Origin: Hyaloperonospora brassicae
Taxonomy: Eukaryota; Oomycota; Peronosporomycetes; Peronosporales; Peronosporaceae
Reading direction: 5' to 3'
Length of the DNA: 18,599 nt
NCBI GenBank assembly: GCA_947650285.1
Contig: CANTFL010000336.1
Span: forward strand, 1 to 18,599
Shown here: piece by piece, positions 7,174-18,296 of the stretch
Position numbering within the stretch: position 1 is the first letter of the stretch
Layout: each line of letters begins with the position of its first letter
Made by a program: the position numbers and the translations under genes
The notes under the pieces: generated by a model
The model's database searches: none
What the model was told of the DNA's origin: nothing
The model's input: only the letters and a program-made list of their open reading frames with translations

Positions 7174-8869
7174 TGTATCTTGGACTGAATGCTAATTGTT
7201 AGCAAGGTTTGCGGGGTTGCATGCGAATTCGTCTGCCCGTCGTGAGTAACAAGAGAACTGGGGAGCCATGACCTCTGCAGCGTAGGGACAAAGCTTTGGT
7301 CAACCAAATCTAGTCGAGAACCTACAGGCATGACGAACGATCTTCTTTTGCGGGTGGATAACAATAAATGTCAGATGCATTACTCGTGAGCTTTAGCAAA
7401 GCAAACGGTATAATGATACGGCGATCGTTAGGTCGTGCATTAGCCCGCTTATGACGAACACACAAGCTAGACATTAAGTTCTTGAAAGAGAAAGGATTGA
7501 CAAAACTGAGCAATAAAACTCGTTCAGGTTCAAGACGATAGATCAAACAAGATGTAGCAATAGTGGAATACACATCCACTGTCCAAGCAGTCTTTAAATT
7601 TATCACGTTGCTGGAGCATAGGATTCTCGACCTTACGATGGACTTGACTACAAAATAGCCAGGTAGGACGCACGCAATGTAATGGTGTGAGCCAATCACT
7701 TGCCAACTACACTAAATTGGGTCAATGTAAATATCATCATTATAGATATACTATCCAAGATTTACATGGCAAATAAATATTGTTTGAATACTACATTTGA
7801 CGGTAATAGTCATTAAAACATCACTGATAAATTTAATCAGGCACTTTAATCCACCAACCAAATCACCAATCGCTGCCAGATTCGCGCAAAAAAGTTTTAA
7901 TGGGTAGCTACAGTTGACGTTATACCGTTTATTCAGTTAAGGATAAGATCAATATAATTTATGAGTAAATTAGCAACTCTAAACGCCGTCCTACATTTCC
8001 ATCTCATAAACGCGTTCGTTTACGAGATCAAGCCTTCTTTGCACGTACCGTGAACGTGAGCATTCTAATCACCTGCATGCACTGTGTTAGTGTAGGTAAC
8101 TTTTATTGTGTCAATGCAATCGGAGGGTGTTCCGCCACACGCAAAGTAGGTATACCCGAGAAGGACCGAACTTAGTGCGAATCGTGCTTATATAAAGAGA
8201 TCGGTTGTATACGAAAAAAACGTTCGACAACGCTTTTATTGAAGTAGGGAAGATAATAATATCGATTTGGTCGTCCACCATGAAGATGGCAACAAGGCAC
8301 GTTTTAGTGCACATTTCAAAAACTTGATTGCTGCTTGTTATAGTGGGTGACCGTGCCCTACGATATACATGTCGAAAATTAGGTCTTATTCAGCTGAGAT
8401 ATACGCTCATCATTCCTGCGATTCTTTATAGAGGAAAAATGTCAAATATTGACTTGCATGTTTCGATGCGCTTGGCATAAAGGTATTATACTGGGTAGTC
8501 AAGCAGATATGCAATAATATCGTTGTTCTTCTTCCGGATTCAAAGTCACGACCTGACGACATTTAGATGGATTTATCGATAAGCGGCAGCAGTGCGTAAC
8601 ATGCTATCTGGAATGTTGTATGCTAAATGGAATTAGGGTTATTGACACAATGAGGGAGGATGCAGCAATTTAGTCCATGCTAACATTAAAAAAAGGACAA
8701 TGAATAAGTTGCGTTATGTGAACCAATTGTCGTCTTATCAATCGCTGTCATAAAAATCTGCAAAGCAGGATTCATAAGCTTGTGATTGATCTGGAATATC
8801 GCACAACATAAAAGAGAAGCTAAGATTATGACATGATTCACTAATAACTTACATGTTCTTTGGCCCTCG
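7174..8869. other. AT-rich flank, no gene seen; strong hairpins
   Basis: No domain or RNA gene is recognised. A minus-strand open stretch (7699-7322, 125 codons) has no motif. Notable structures are a 6-bp stem with a TTG loop at 7190-7204 and a 12-bp stem with one A-C mismatch and a 4-nt loop at 8001-8028 (arms 8001-8012 and 8017-8028). A 10-bp palindrome lies at 8573-8582. The shift from about half GC in the element to clearly AT-rich DNA begins close to the LTR end. Confidence 0.6.
8001..8028. repeat. 12-bp near-perfect hairpin
   Basis: Arm 8001-8012 pairs with 8017-8028 with a single A-C mismatch (8006/8023), around loop CGTT. It is among the longest stems in the window. No neighbouring gene suggests a role. 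Confidence 0.75.
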
Positions 8870-8888
8870 AAAAAAGCATTGCTTTTTT
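8870..8888. repeat. A6GC-ATT-GCT6 perfect hairpin
   Basis: 8870-8877 pairs exactly with 8881-8888 around loop ATT. It looks like a bacterial terminator but sits in eukaryotic gene-free DNA, so I describe it only as an inverted repeat. Confidence 0.75.
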
Positions 8889-10916
8889 GCGTATACAGAG
8901 AAGATCGTCATGCTCTTTTTGTTCTCGTTACGCGACCAAAATCTGCAGTGGTAAAAAAGACGCATTGTGATTGATTCGCCTTTTCTTCTCAATTTTATTA
9001 TTGATCTATCCATTTCCGATCCTGATGTAGTATTTGAATCAAGATGACCAGGGGATCGCATGATGCGTAGTGCTCACACCCAACTAACTTTCTTATCGTG
9101 TACAAATGCTAAGTGGTCGATCACATCAAATGGTTGTCTAAAATTGACCGGTGTCGCTCAGTTGTTTTCAGCTATGTCACCGATGGACAAAATCGACCTG
9201 TATATAAATATGTCATGTTCATTTTGTAAGTACACAATGTCAGCATAGTTTGGGTTAGTATAAGGACTTTCGAGGTACTGTGAACCTGTTCTCTTCGTTT
9301 CATCTTTAGGCTTGGCTAGATTGTCTGATTGGAAGCAATACGCCTGTGTAGTATAGCTGCAGTCGCTTGTTTCCCGTGAAAGGTTTTGGATCAATACCCC
9401 ACTAGGTTCGTTGAGCTGATTTACCGACTCAACGTGTAAACACGTATTAATAAGAAATAAGAAATGTGTAGGCGACTGGATTCTAGTAGCTTACATAGAC
9501 ACAGTGAATAAAATGTTATCACTTGATTAGGGTTAAGGGTAAATCTTAAGCCCGGATCCTATTACAATGGCTCTCTGTACAAAGGTATGTTCACATAATT
9601 CGTATTGAACGGTGGCAAATTTCCAACAAGGTCCTATATGACACATTTATACGACTTAGATTTGTCCACACAATGTACATAAACATACAAAACAAAAGAA
9701 GGCGATGTCGTGTTATCTGTAAGTATTGCTATATATGTTTACATGTCATCGAACAAGCTATGCGTGTTTATATGCGAGACGATCTTTGTATATATACCCT
9801 ATACTTGTTCCATCGTTTCGACGTATATTCCTGCGTGCCTTCACATAAAGTAGGACAAAAAATATGCCGAAGCGTCAGAGCGCTGCTTATAAACGCTGAC
9901 AGCCGTTCTATAAAGTAGCTAATGGTCACTCAAGCAGCCTTTCATCTAGATCAGATGCAATTGTCGAAGTGATATTACTTGGCATGGGACGTCTCCGCCC
10001 CAGATTATCCACCCTATTCTGCCAACCGCAAGAATAATGGAAGCACTAGCAAATGGTACATATTGAGCCTATGTCTCCACCTTATGTATCGCAACGAAAG
10101 TATCGCAAGATTACCGTGCAAAAGACAACTGGACGACCACTGATATACACTAAAAATGAAACTCTTTGGAATGAGGTGTCACACAATAGGATCCTAACAG
10201 ACGCTGCCAAAATGTATCGTTATCGCAGCTTTGTCATGGTAAAAATGACGTAAAATGTCCGTTTATGACGGCGTTGAGGTGACATGAAAGTGTGTCATTA
10301 CAGAAACACTGATAAAGTGACGACACGCTTATTAGGTTATGTTCTTTACACGCAGCAATAGGCACTAGACATCGTAGACGATCCGCTATAGGGTCATGCA
10401 TCAACTTCTGATCAAGACAGGACGTAGCGAGGAGCGGCAAAAGGATCGTGCTACGACAAAGTCGATTTGTTGTCGCATCGTGTTGGCAAAGAAGCTACGA
10501 AAACCGCTCAATATCTGTAGACAATATTGTTTCGCAACAGGAGAACTTGGGACAGCAGGTATCTGTATATATAAGTCGCTCATTCACACTCTCGTGCCTA
10601 CATCCATTTAGCATACCGGTCACGCAACAAGCGTCTGGCTGTGAATGTAAGATGATTAAAACCAGTAGGGGCTGTGCAACAGACCATTAGAGCGGAACTT
10701 TATGAGGTGCCATCTTTTGCTAATGCGAATACTTATATTAATATGGTACAATTTATCATTTTTTCCAATTGGCTGTATGCACCTACATGTTGCAGATCAC
10801 AGAAATCGTCGACATCTTCTATGCACACTAGTATCAAAACTGCAAACTGATATCGAACTCACACTGGTGAAAACACAGATATGCGGTTCAAGCCTTTGCG
10901 TCGGCGTACGTGACAA
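8889..10916. other. AT-rich region, no gene seen
   Basis: Several short open frames (9060-9248, 9673-9918, 10053-10253, 10702-10926, and minus 9394-9158) have no recognisable domain and are of chance length. Two abutting hairpins occur at 9409-9445: a 7-bp stem 9409-9415/9428-9434 and a 6-bp stem 9432-9437/9440-9445. They share three bases and so cannot both form fully. A short telomere-like phrase at about 9528-9540 is too degenerate to count. Confidence 0.55.
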
Positions 10917-11158
10917 GATTAGTTAATCGACTAATCGACAGGGTTGTTTAAAACAACGGGGTGGATAGATTAGTAGTTATATAAACAAAACTAATTGATA
11001 GTGTACCTTACGTACATAGTAAGGGAGGGAACGTAAAATATACCAACCACCCATTACGCATGTCCGCTATTCATTGGACGTGTCGTATGTCCGTATCATG
11101 GCCTGTTATACAGAACAAGTAGAACCTACTTGCAATATTGATATATACGAATCAATAT
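10917..11158. repeat. Cluster of six inverted repeats
   Basis: Stems in order: 10917-10923/10930-10936 (7 bp), 10943-10948/10952-10957 (6 bp, loop TAA), 10969-10974/10990-10995 (6 bp), 11006-11011/11019-11024 (6 bp), 11116-11122/11126-11132 (7 bp, loop AAC) and 11135-11142/11151-11158 (8 bp). At 11002-11016 an alternative TGTAC/GTACA pairing competes with the fourth stem. No gene or known element is recognised around it. Confidence 0.65.
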
Positions 11159-13070
11159 CGAAAATAATATGTGTATACTTATTGCGCGCCGTAATTATGT
11201 AACGTGGCCACTCTTTTTACATTGTCACTTTTATGACTATGTTTAATGTTTGAAACCATCCATTAGATCACATTTGGAAAAAATTGAAATGTTTATAATT
11301 AATACACAATTGAAGTACGTAACATCGCATAGTACCAGAAATCTGCTGTGAGCGGAGAAAAATGGAAAGTGCATTACTGTACGAAGGCTGTCTATTTCCA
11401 GCACAATCTTTTATGTGTAAAGAAGCAAAAAAACGGTTCTGTGCTGCAGGTCCATGAGGTAGGCCACTTAAAAACACGAACAGGTGAGACGAATTAATTT
11501 ATATTATGCAAAATTGAACGCTTCCTTTTCTAAAGAGCTACTGCAAAGCCGCCCTCTACCAAGACGGACCGTTACGAATTTTCCTAAAACGAATATTAGT
11601 GCCCATTTTGTTCAATCTGAAGTACCAAACTGGTCATTGAAATTCACTGAAATGCGACGAAGATAGAATGAACGATTTTCAATACTATCAAGAAAGTAAA
11701 TCTGATGCTGACATTTTTTATTGAGAACGTAAAATTATCTTGATCGCGACAAACGTTGTGGCATTACTCTGTTGAACAATACCTTCACAAATTTGAGCCC
11801 GAACAAAAAAAGGATTGGCTTCTCATCATAGCCGTACTTACTACCACGACGAGGCATAATCAATTTGCATCATCGCAATGAGATCGCCATCATATCAAAC
11901 TACGTGGCGTATTTATTCTGCACACGGGTTAACAATAATGAAAGCACTTACGCAAAGGAAACAATTCACATCGGTATTCTCGTTACGTCGATGAGCACGA
12001 CGTAATCAAACAAATGTCAGGTGCCTTCATGTAGAGAGATTGTCGACAAATAATGGGTTTTGAACTCAAACCTTATTACCGGTGCAAAGTTTAACGTGCT
12101 TGGTATGAATTCCAAACAACGGCTGATGCTAAAATTTCATCGTAATGGCTATCTTGAAGCGAGGCATCAAATATTCTCCTGTGATACAAGTCGTGTTCAA
12201 ACATTTATCTCACATGTGACATAGGCACCTGTATGGACAACCATGTCGTGTTTTTAAAGACAAGTAAATTTCATTCACTGCGGTCTTGAAAAACAACCTA
12301 CAATTGATCGATTGCCGTTGCATTTTTTAATCAGCTATAGACAAGCTTCCGAGCATTTTGCAATTGGAAATCAACATATCATTGGCTTGTCGCTTGGTTG
12401 TCAAACACTCACACCGGAGGACATACCATATGAGAAAAATCCATATATAAACGCATCTGCGTAATTCTTTGTAATTCGACAAGTCTGAACGCATTAGATG
12501 CGGAAGATCTGATTAGAAATTCGATCGTAATGTTGAAAAAGAGATAATCTTCTTTTCTTACTTTGTAGAAACATTATGTATTACGCCTTTCGATAAATGC
12601 GAATGATGCGATCGATTGCGGCTATTTAAAAGGTTCTTGGTCGAACTCACGTTAATGATGCATCACCTACAAATGTATTATCGCGAGCAAAACATATCTC
12701 ATGGCTTCAGAACGTTAAAGAAAGCGCATTAAAAATCATCGTTTTTCTAAAAATCGCACTTAGGTATAATTCGGCAACCACTTCGAAAGGGGTCTGAATT
12801 GAAAGCATTAACAAACAAAAGTACTATTCCTATTATGTGATGTGGGGATAGATTGTACTCCGCGACAAACGGCAGTCTCCTCTCTATTTTTTCGAAGGGT
12901 CAAATTACATTGATCCAGGTTTTATACTAAGAAGTCTCGTATCGATAATGCCACAATATCTACTCACATAAATTTTTGAGCATAACGAATTAATACTCCA
13001 CAGCGAAATAAATAAGTTTATTGAAGTGTGTATTATTGCTGTGTTTCTTGCATACAAACGCAAAGTTTAA
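11159..13070. other. AT-rich region, no gene seen; scattered hairpins
   Basis: No coding sequence is supported; the short frames 11484-11666 and minus 11477-11268 lack motifs. Clear stems are 11983-11990/11998-12005 (8 bp, loop 7); 12049-12053 plus 12056-12060 against 12068-12077 (10 bp, 2-nt bulge); 12535-12544/12548-12557 (A/T-rich, one mismatch, one wobble, loop TAA); 12820-12831/12844-12859 (12 pairs including two wobbles, one 4-nt bulge); and 12999-13004/13038-13043, which encloses the 6-bp stem 13007-13012/13017-13022. Confidence 0.55.
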
Positions 13071-14139
13071 AGAGACGAATCGTTTCTGACGTTTTGAGTC
13101 GCACGTAATTGAAATGAAACCTATTGCCCAATGATTCGGCGCGATAGAAGACAGTCAATGGATTAATGTTGGTCTGTATTTATTAATACTGCTATTTTTA
13201 TTTAAAATGTTATTGAAGCCATCGAAGGATTGCTGGCAAGCATCCTCCTGTAAGACTTAACTTAATCTGAGTACAAGGTTGAAGTAATGTCATTTGGCGA
13301 ACTGGTGAGAATAAGTCGCATTCGTCGAAGAGATCTAGCTGGTATCATGGCTTATACTAATAGACCCAGGCGGAGATTGCTATTACCATTCCTGAACCGT
13401 TGCGAAAGCCGTATGTATCCAAATGCATACTAACACTGTTGCAAGGCTAACCATTAATGTATAGTTTTTGATAGTAGAGTACAATTCATGATCTTTAATT
13501 TTAAAAACTGGTACAATTGTCTTTTTTAAGCTTTGATGTCTGGCAGCTAGGCTATGTATCAGTATTAAAATTTGGTGCAAACCTTGCGTACCTATACCAA
13601 TAAAGTGTACACAAATGTTAAATCAGATGATATATTCACTCGTAATCGAATCGAATAGCAATTACCAACGCAATACACTACAAAATTGCATTACAGTATG
13701 CGGCACGTAGTAAAAGCACTTTGTTCGTTGATAAGTTTGATGTAAGAGTAATGGTCGTCGAGATAATGTCGGAGACATTACATCTATACTAACATTTCTT
13801 GATGTTATTGGCAAATAGTCGATAGCGTTGAAGCATTCTAATATAATTGAGTATGTGCACCTTGCCATTATTATGTATGTTTACGCATACAGCAGTATGA
13901 CGAAATAAGTCTGGTTATACAAAACGCTTTTACGCGATCGTCAAAATAGTTTAATCGCTTTGACCTGATCGCAACCTACTTCTTCTCGCCTTTGTACTTA
14001 GATACGGTTTATGTACTATTGTGTGACGTTTGACACTGTCAAACGACAGATAGCATAGCCCTAGTTAACGGAATACATTCAATGATCTTGATCAAATCCA
14101 CTTTGAGAGGAAGAACCTATATATTTATCGGGCTAGCGA
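13071..14139. other. AT-rich region rich in inverted repeats, no gene seen
   Basis: No supported coding region; the minus frames 13580-13383 and 13868-13662 show no domain. Stems are 13071-13077/13081-13087 (7 bp with a wobble, loop AAT), 13226-13234/13239-13246 (8 bp, one bulge), 13764-13770/13774-13780 (7 bp, loop GGA), 13790-13795/13802-13807 (6 bp), 13874-13879/13886-13891 (6 bp), 13934-13945/13959-13972 (12 bp, 2-nt bulge) and 14027-14034/14038-14045 (8 bp, loop ACT). Confidence 0.55.
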
Positions 14140-16104
14140 ATGCAAAATTTATTTTTTCTCCTGGATAATACTTTTGCTGTATCAAGGCGCTACTTAGGGG
14201 ATATTCTTTCCAGCAAGCATCACGACCGACCGAAAATATGGGATGTAATCAAAGGATGCAAATGGTGCGCAGAGATCACAGTTATAGCTTCAGATCGTCG
14301 TCAAGTGACAATTTATAAATGCATGAAACGTACTCAATCATTGCGAGTTGAAGAAGCGATCATGGTTACGATTGTTCCGCTATCAAAAGTACGCATGCAA
14401 AGGTTGTGTCACTTTACGAAGAACCTTTATATGCTGCATCATTTTCTATCTGCATTCAAATGCTATAAACTATCATCTAAACAATATCCTCTACAAACGA
14501 CTCTTCCGTAAATCGAAAAGTGTCGTGTTGCCGCTTCTCATCATGCAATTTTTTTAAGAATGCTGACCGGTATAAAAAATGATTTTTCTAGCACGCCCGA
14601 GTTATATAGGTGAGAAAGGCCTTGTAAGCTTACTTTGTGTCATCATATTCGCCGCTGACTGTACGAAAATGTAGCACTAAAACAGACGGTTTCAATGAAC
14701 TTTCTTGCTATTTACTGACTCGCAATTGTAGCAGTATCAATCCCTCATAAGATTTTGATAGACATGTGGAAGATCCATCGTTGATGGATTATCATCTCAT
14801 GACCTGATAACAGGCGTGTGAATAAGTTATTCCTCGAGATTTTTGTTCGTATTTGCCGAATTTATCGTTGTTTTGCTGGGCAATTATGCAATGAATATAT
14901 TTGTTGATATCAGACAATATGCTAAGATCCAGTTTGTGCTGTGCCAATACTGAAGCTTTTTTTCGTTTCGCTTAACGTATGTCCAACGCATTTGCCCTAT
15001 CGAAGGCACGCAATCGCCATAAAAAATGAAACAACGCTTTTATAAAGGTAAACGAGTTTTTGTATAGCGAAAGACTTTGGACAAATTAATCAGAAGAGAC
15101 ATAGACACGAGTTCATAGAGCGACAAGTTTAAGTCATTTCAAATGGATTTGGTGATACTAGTTTCCTTATCATGCTGGTGCCGTCTCATTTATAATCTAC
15201 ATAAAACATCATTCATATTGATGTTTACAACAGTTTTCTTTTAATTGCTGGGCACCGTCCTAATCAAGTTGCAATAACTAGGCTATTGATGAATAGCGAT
15301 CGTAGATAATGCCTGGACTGCAGCAACTTAGAAGAAGGGAACGTTGATCGTTGCGCCTCGCTTTATGTTATCCTTACCATGTCTATCCACAGGCTGACCA
15401 GCCTAAATTTGAGAAGCGATCATTGGGGTCGTCGAGCTATCTTTGTTCCAAGGTAGTTCCATTGGGTTAATGTTCTTATCCAGGACATGTTGCATTGAAG
15501 CGGCGACCGACGGTTAAGAAAGTATATTGTGCTCTATTTCGCCAAAGTATTTGTAGCGTAAATGAAGAGGCGCTTGATTTGGTATGTCGATCACCTTCAT
15601 CTACTATCTACAAGGGACCTATATCAACACTGAATCGTTTAGACCGTACGTAGTTGCTTCATCCAATTGCAGTACTACTATTTTCTGGAATGTGTATGCT
15701 TCATCTGCCATCAGAATCGAATGTAGATAGAGCTTGCGATATTGGAGCATATGATGGTCAAACATTTCTTAGCTCGGAGGCGTAGAACAAATCAATTATT
15801 GTCAAATTATACTAATATACTCCGTCGGGCTTTTGGTAATTGATTCTAGTTTTTAGTGACAATCCTAATATATATATATTGAAGAATGACAAAAAAAGGT
15901 CGAAGGATGCACCCAATAAATACTGCGCACTCAATATTGTCTTGAAAAATAAGGGCGTAGACCGATGGAATTGACACGTAAAATTTCAAATTATTTCAAT
16001 GCGACCTAAAATACTGGATTTAAAAATACGTCTGTAAATTAGCCAACCCATAAACTTTATGACATCTTATTACACATATTCGCTGACCATATTGAGTAGG
16101 ACAT
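14140..16104. other. AT-rich region, no gene supported
   Basis: A 123-codon open frame at 14140-14511 is the longest on the plus strand of the flank. It opens right after a stop, has no signal peptide or domain I recognise, and is of chance length. Hairpins are 14773-14779/14783-14789 (7 bp, loop GTT), 15204-15211/15219-15226 (8 bp, loop 7) and 15282-15287/15292-15297 (6 bp, loop 4). The longer inverted repeats 15790-15798/15837-15845 (9 bp) and 15798-15804/15857-15863 (7 bp) interlock. A short TA tract lies at about 15867-15879. Confidence 0.55.
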
Positions 16105-16125
16105 TATATATATATATATATATAT
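16105..16125. repeat. (TA)10 microsatellite
   Basis: Ten uninterrupted TA units plus a T. This is the only sizeable simple repeat in the window. A 7-bp hairpin (16132-16138/16148-16154) follows seven bases later. Confidence 0.95.
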
Positions 16126-16863
16126 CATAGGGATCATATTGCAGTAGTATGATCGATATAAATATTCTCTATCATGACCTGTCCAGGATTCAATGACGGT
16201 GTGACGAATAACAAGTGAACAAAATACGTTGATTGTCAGTCTTATGTCGCCCAACAATCGTCTATATACTAATTGACGATCTCATCGTTTCTCATACTGA
16301 CGTAGCGTTAACCATATTCATAATCGCGCTTGACACCGAAAGCGAAACGATGTATCTATACCTGTATCATCAATATCGGTCTTTATGGACCTAGGCCGAC
16401 ATCTACCTGGTAAGATCGGATGTGATGACCCCCGCTATGTCTCGGATTGTCGTTATCATGAGATATCGTTATTTAAAAAATGAACGACGCAGCACGTATG
16501 TACTGCGTGGTGTACCTAATTATGATGTGGATAAAGTCAGGCTTCGTAGGCCTGATAAGTTCTGGTCAATACTAGGGTTTCCTTACATCGTAGCTCACTC
16601 CTTATTGTTCCTAATTAGCTTATATTTGACTACAATGAGTCCGTATAAAAAGATCCTATAACGATACCGGTGAATGGCTTCTACAAATTACGCGATATTA
16701 TGACCCAAAAAAGTTGCGATCTCTCACAGCGTTGATAAGGGATTCTAACTTGCTGTGTTTGATTTGTGGATAGTGGAAAAAGATCAGTATACAGCAGTGT
16801 TATGCTTTACGAATGTGATTGGTAACTGTTTTCGAGTGGATATCTCGACAAAAATCGCGGGGG

Positions 16864-16900
16864 CTACTTTATAGCGCAACCAATTACATTTATAAAGTAG
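16864..16900. repeat. Perfect 10-bp inverted repeat
   Basis: CTACTTTATA (16864-16873) and TATAAAGTAG (16891-16900) are exact complements with a 17-nt spacer. This is the longest uninterrupted stem seen in the flank. It could be the ends of a tiny mobile-element relic or simply a hairpin. No target-site duplication is obvious. Confidence 0.8.
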
Positions 16901-18253
16901 GAATTCGGCCAATAACTACTCACCCATTCGCATTTGACCACCCCGTTTTGTATGCGTACCAAACGTCGCAACACACCAGAACGACGAGATTTTATTAAGT
17001 TTATTATTGGAATGTACACGTATTATTCGGTGAAGCCGAATATGTTCATTATTAGTTGTGACGTGTGGCGTCGGCCGGTCGCAGAGATAGAGGCCTTGAT
17101 TGGTAAAATTTCGAGAAACAGGCTGAAGATGTCTACAAGCAATCAGTAAAAAAGGTTGGAAACTGTAGGTACAATTGGCTGTACTCATCCTACGTTGATA
17201 CAGCGTATAAAAGTTGCAGTCTATGGCTCGCATATTTTTTTGAACTAAGTTCCAGTTGCCGAATATTATCCAATTTTTTATCCAGGCCGAAACAGCCGAA
17301 ATGTAGATCAATGCTAATGGTTTTTTTTTTCGCGAATGATCAGTTCGATACTAGGACAAAACTGGGCAACAGACTGAATGTATTGCAACAATTTATATTT
17401 TGCTTGGGAATTATCGAAATCGATATGGATTCTCGTGCATGTGGTCTTAACGTTGCTCGATTTGTTAAATTAATAAACACCATTGACGCGCAAATCAAAT
17501 GCACTGAAGAATGGGTTCGTAGATGGCCCCACTACACGGAATGAAGTCTTCGTTCAGAATACGGACACGACAACGTATAATTTACTTCACAATCATATGT
17601 TGATACATGTATCTGTCGTGATGTCTGTAGTTTTAATTGATGAAATAAATGAAAAATGAAAGAGGTGTTACGCTTTGTCCAAATAGGATGCGGTGTCTTG
17701 TTAATCAACGATTTTATGGAGAAGCATGACAATAGAAGCAATGTGTAGAACAGCTGAGCTTTCATGTATCACACAAAAAAACAATTCCGGCGAAGTCAAA
17801 CAGGAATGATAAAATTACAATAAACATCGATGAGGATCCTCAAAATTGTAGTACTGTAGCACGAGCAGTTGGTATCTTTAGCGCAATCTATCGACATATT
17901 CTTCGCGGGTGAAACATATTCTGTTTAAAAGCACATTTGAATGGCGTGATGTTAAAGTGCAAGATATGTTAATCGACAATAGCCATTCAAACATTTCAAA
18001 ATGACATGCGAATATAATATAAGGCGAATGGAAGGTCGTTGAGGCGTATTTCAAAGATATGTTGACCATTCCAAGTAATCCCGAATTTTGAAAATGCACG
18101 ACAGCATTCTACTGAGTTTGGTTCTACTGCTTTCAGTTGACCTATTCAAAATTGTATGTTTAAAAATAAAAACTTCATAAATTCCAATTTTCCGAAGTAT
18201 TTCTTTCGAGACCGTGCGTTGAACATCTGATGGGAGATAATTTTAAATATATT

Positions 18254-18296
18254 AAACACAAGGTGAACCAGTTTCGTTCACATTGCCTTCGTGTTT
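18254..18296. repeat. 15-pair bulged hairpin
   Basis: Three helices stack: 18254-18259/18291-18296, 18260-18262/18287-18289 and 18263-18268/18276-18281. They have a 1-nt and a 5-nt bulge on the 3' side and a 7-nt loop. It resembles a small structured RNA hairpin, but expression is unknown. Confidence 0.7.

Noticed and set aside
7322..7699. 125-codon minus-strand open frame next to the LTR
   Set aside because: No recognisable domain in it or the adjacent frames; consistent with chance.
8870..8888. Hairpin followed by T6, like a bacterial intrinsic terminator
   Set aside because: The T run is part of the stem and the context is eukaryotic.
9528..9540. TTAGGGTTAAGGG, telomere-like
   Set aside because: Two degenerate units only; not a telomeric tract.
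14140..14511. 123-codon open frame; the Cys/Trp/Lys pattern in its middle faintly recalls a FLYWCH- or MULE-type zinc finger
   Set aside because: Spacing does not fit, there is no downstream transposase, and the length is expected by chance in about 11 kb of AT-rich DNA.
8227..15043. ACAACGCTTTTAT found at about 8227 and again at about 15031
   Set aside because: One 13-mer repeat in 11 kb is expected by chance.
16916..17544. Frames at 16934-17149, 17311-17544 and minus 17311-16916 considered as a decayed Tc1/mariner-like transposase
   Set aside because: Only a loose KRR...ERR and VWRR resemblance at the N-terminus; no DDE motif or terminal repeats found.
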